From NCBI GenBank assembly GCA_900755895.1, contig CAAEIG010000013.1:1-14104 (forward strand): a stretch of DNA of 14,104 bases, written 5' to 3'. Of the stretch, positions 14,096 through 14,104 are shown piece by piece; the stretch's first letter is position 1, and every line of letters begins with the position of its first letter. The notes beneath the pieces are model-generated. The model did no database searches. It saw nothing but the letters and a program-made list of their open reading frames with translations, and was not told where the DNA came from. This DNA comes from Clostridia bacterium. GTDB lineage: Bacteria > Bacillota > Clostridia > Oscillospirales > Acutalibacteraceae. Both the position numbers and the translations under genes were made by a program.

Positions 14096-14104
14096 GTTGC
14101 AAAA

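Noticed and set aside
13869..14102. Minus-strand frame reading PRFELGTSSLPT
   Set aside because: This phrase is the well-known false translation of a tRNA T-arm region read in reverse; the DNA is the tRNA-Thr fragment.
1..14104. CRISPR array or insertion sequence
   Set aside because: No regularly spaced repeats, no transposase or integrase motif and no terminal inverted repeats were found by reading both strands.

Overview
The window looks like chromosome of a gut-type Firmicute of class Clostridia, perhaps Oscillospiraceae (Flavonifractor/Pseudoflavonifractor-like). This rests on strong AGGAGG ribosome-binding sites, GC-rich genes separated by AT-rich gaps, an NhaC-type antiporter, a KDPG aldolase of a clostridial-looking fused form, and a HEPN/MNT pair. 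The assignment is inference; no rRNA or other marker gene is present.

From 12264 down to 1 every gene is on the minus strand. Read in the direction of transcription: a LuxR-type regulator with a GAF-like N-terminus (12264-11464); a strong bidirectional hairpin terminator (11299-11339) with an extended -10 promoter on its far edge; then a tightly packed set of seven genes. These are an Mpv17-like membrane protein, a class I aminotransferase, an M20 N-carbamoyl-amino-acid/allantoate-type hydrolase, an Asp/Glu/hydantoin racemase, a hydantoinase/dihydropyrimidinase, an NhaC-family antiporter and a TrzN/SsnA-like amidohydrolase. The first four overlap or nearly abut. The chemistry fits together: a cyclic ureide (hydantoin or dihydropyrimidine type) is opened to an N-carbamoyl amino acid, decarbamoylated to a free amino acid, and transaminated to a keto acid. 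The racemase supplies either enantiomer, the antiporter is the probable substrate or ion transporter, and the second amidohydrolase may deiminate an upstream cyclic guanidine or base. The actual substrate cannot be read from sequence.

Further along the same strand, after a large hairpin (2820-2858), come a MATE efflux pump (2741-1317), a KDPG/KHG aldolase fused to a glyoxalase-fold (VOC) domain (1211-249) and the start of a PfkB-family sugar kinase (171 to beyond the window), probably KDG kinase. The last two form the lower part of a hexuronate/Entner-Doudoroff route and look functionally separate from the ureide cluster.

To the right, 12265-13076 is mostly non-coding, rich in small dyads, with a few doubtful small ORFs. 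On the plus strand there is then a HEPN/MNT (HepT/MntA) toxin-antitoxin pair (13251-13882). At 14015-14059 lies the 3' half of a tRNA-Thr(GGT) gene, from the anticodon loop to CCA, with no 5' half and followed by a strong terminator. This is the signature of an attachment site left by an element integrated into tRNA-Thr. The element would lie to the left, so the ureide cluster may be on an island, but no integrase and no second att site are visible here.
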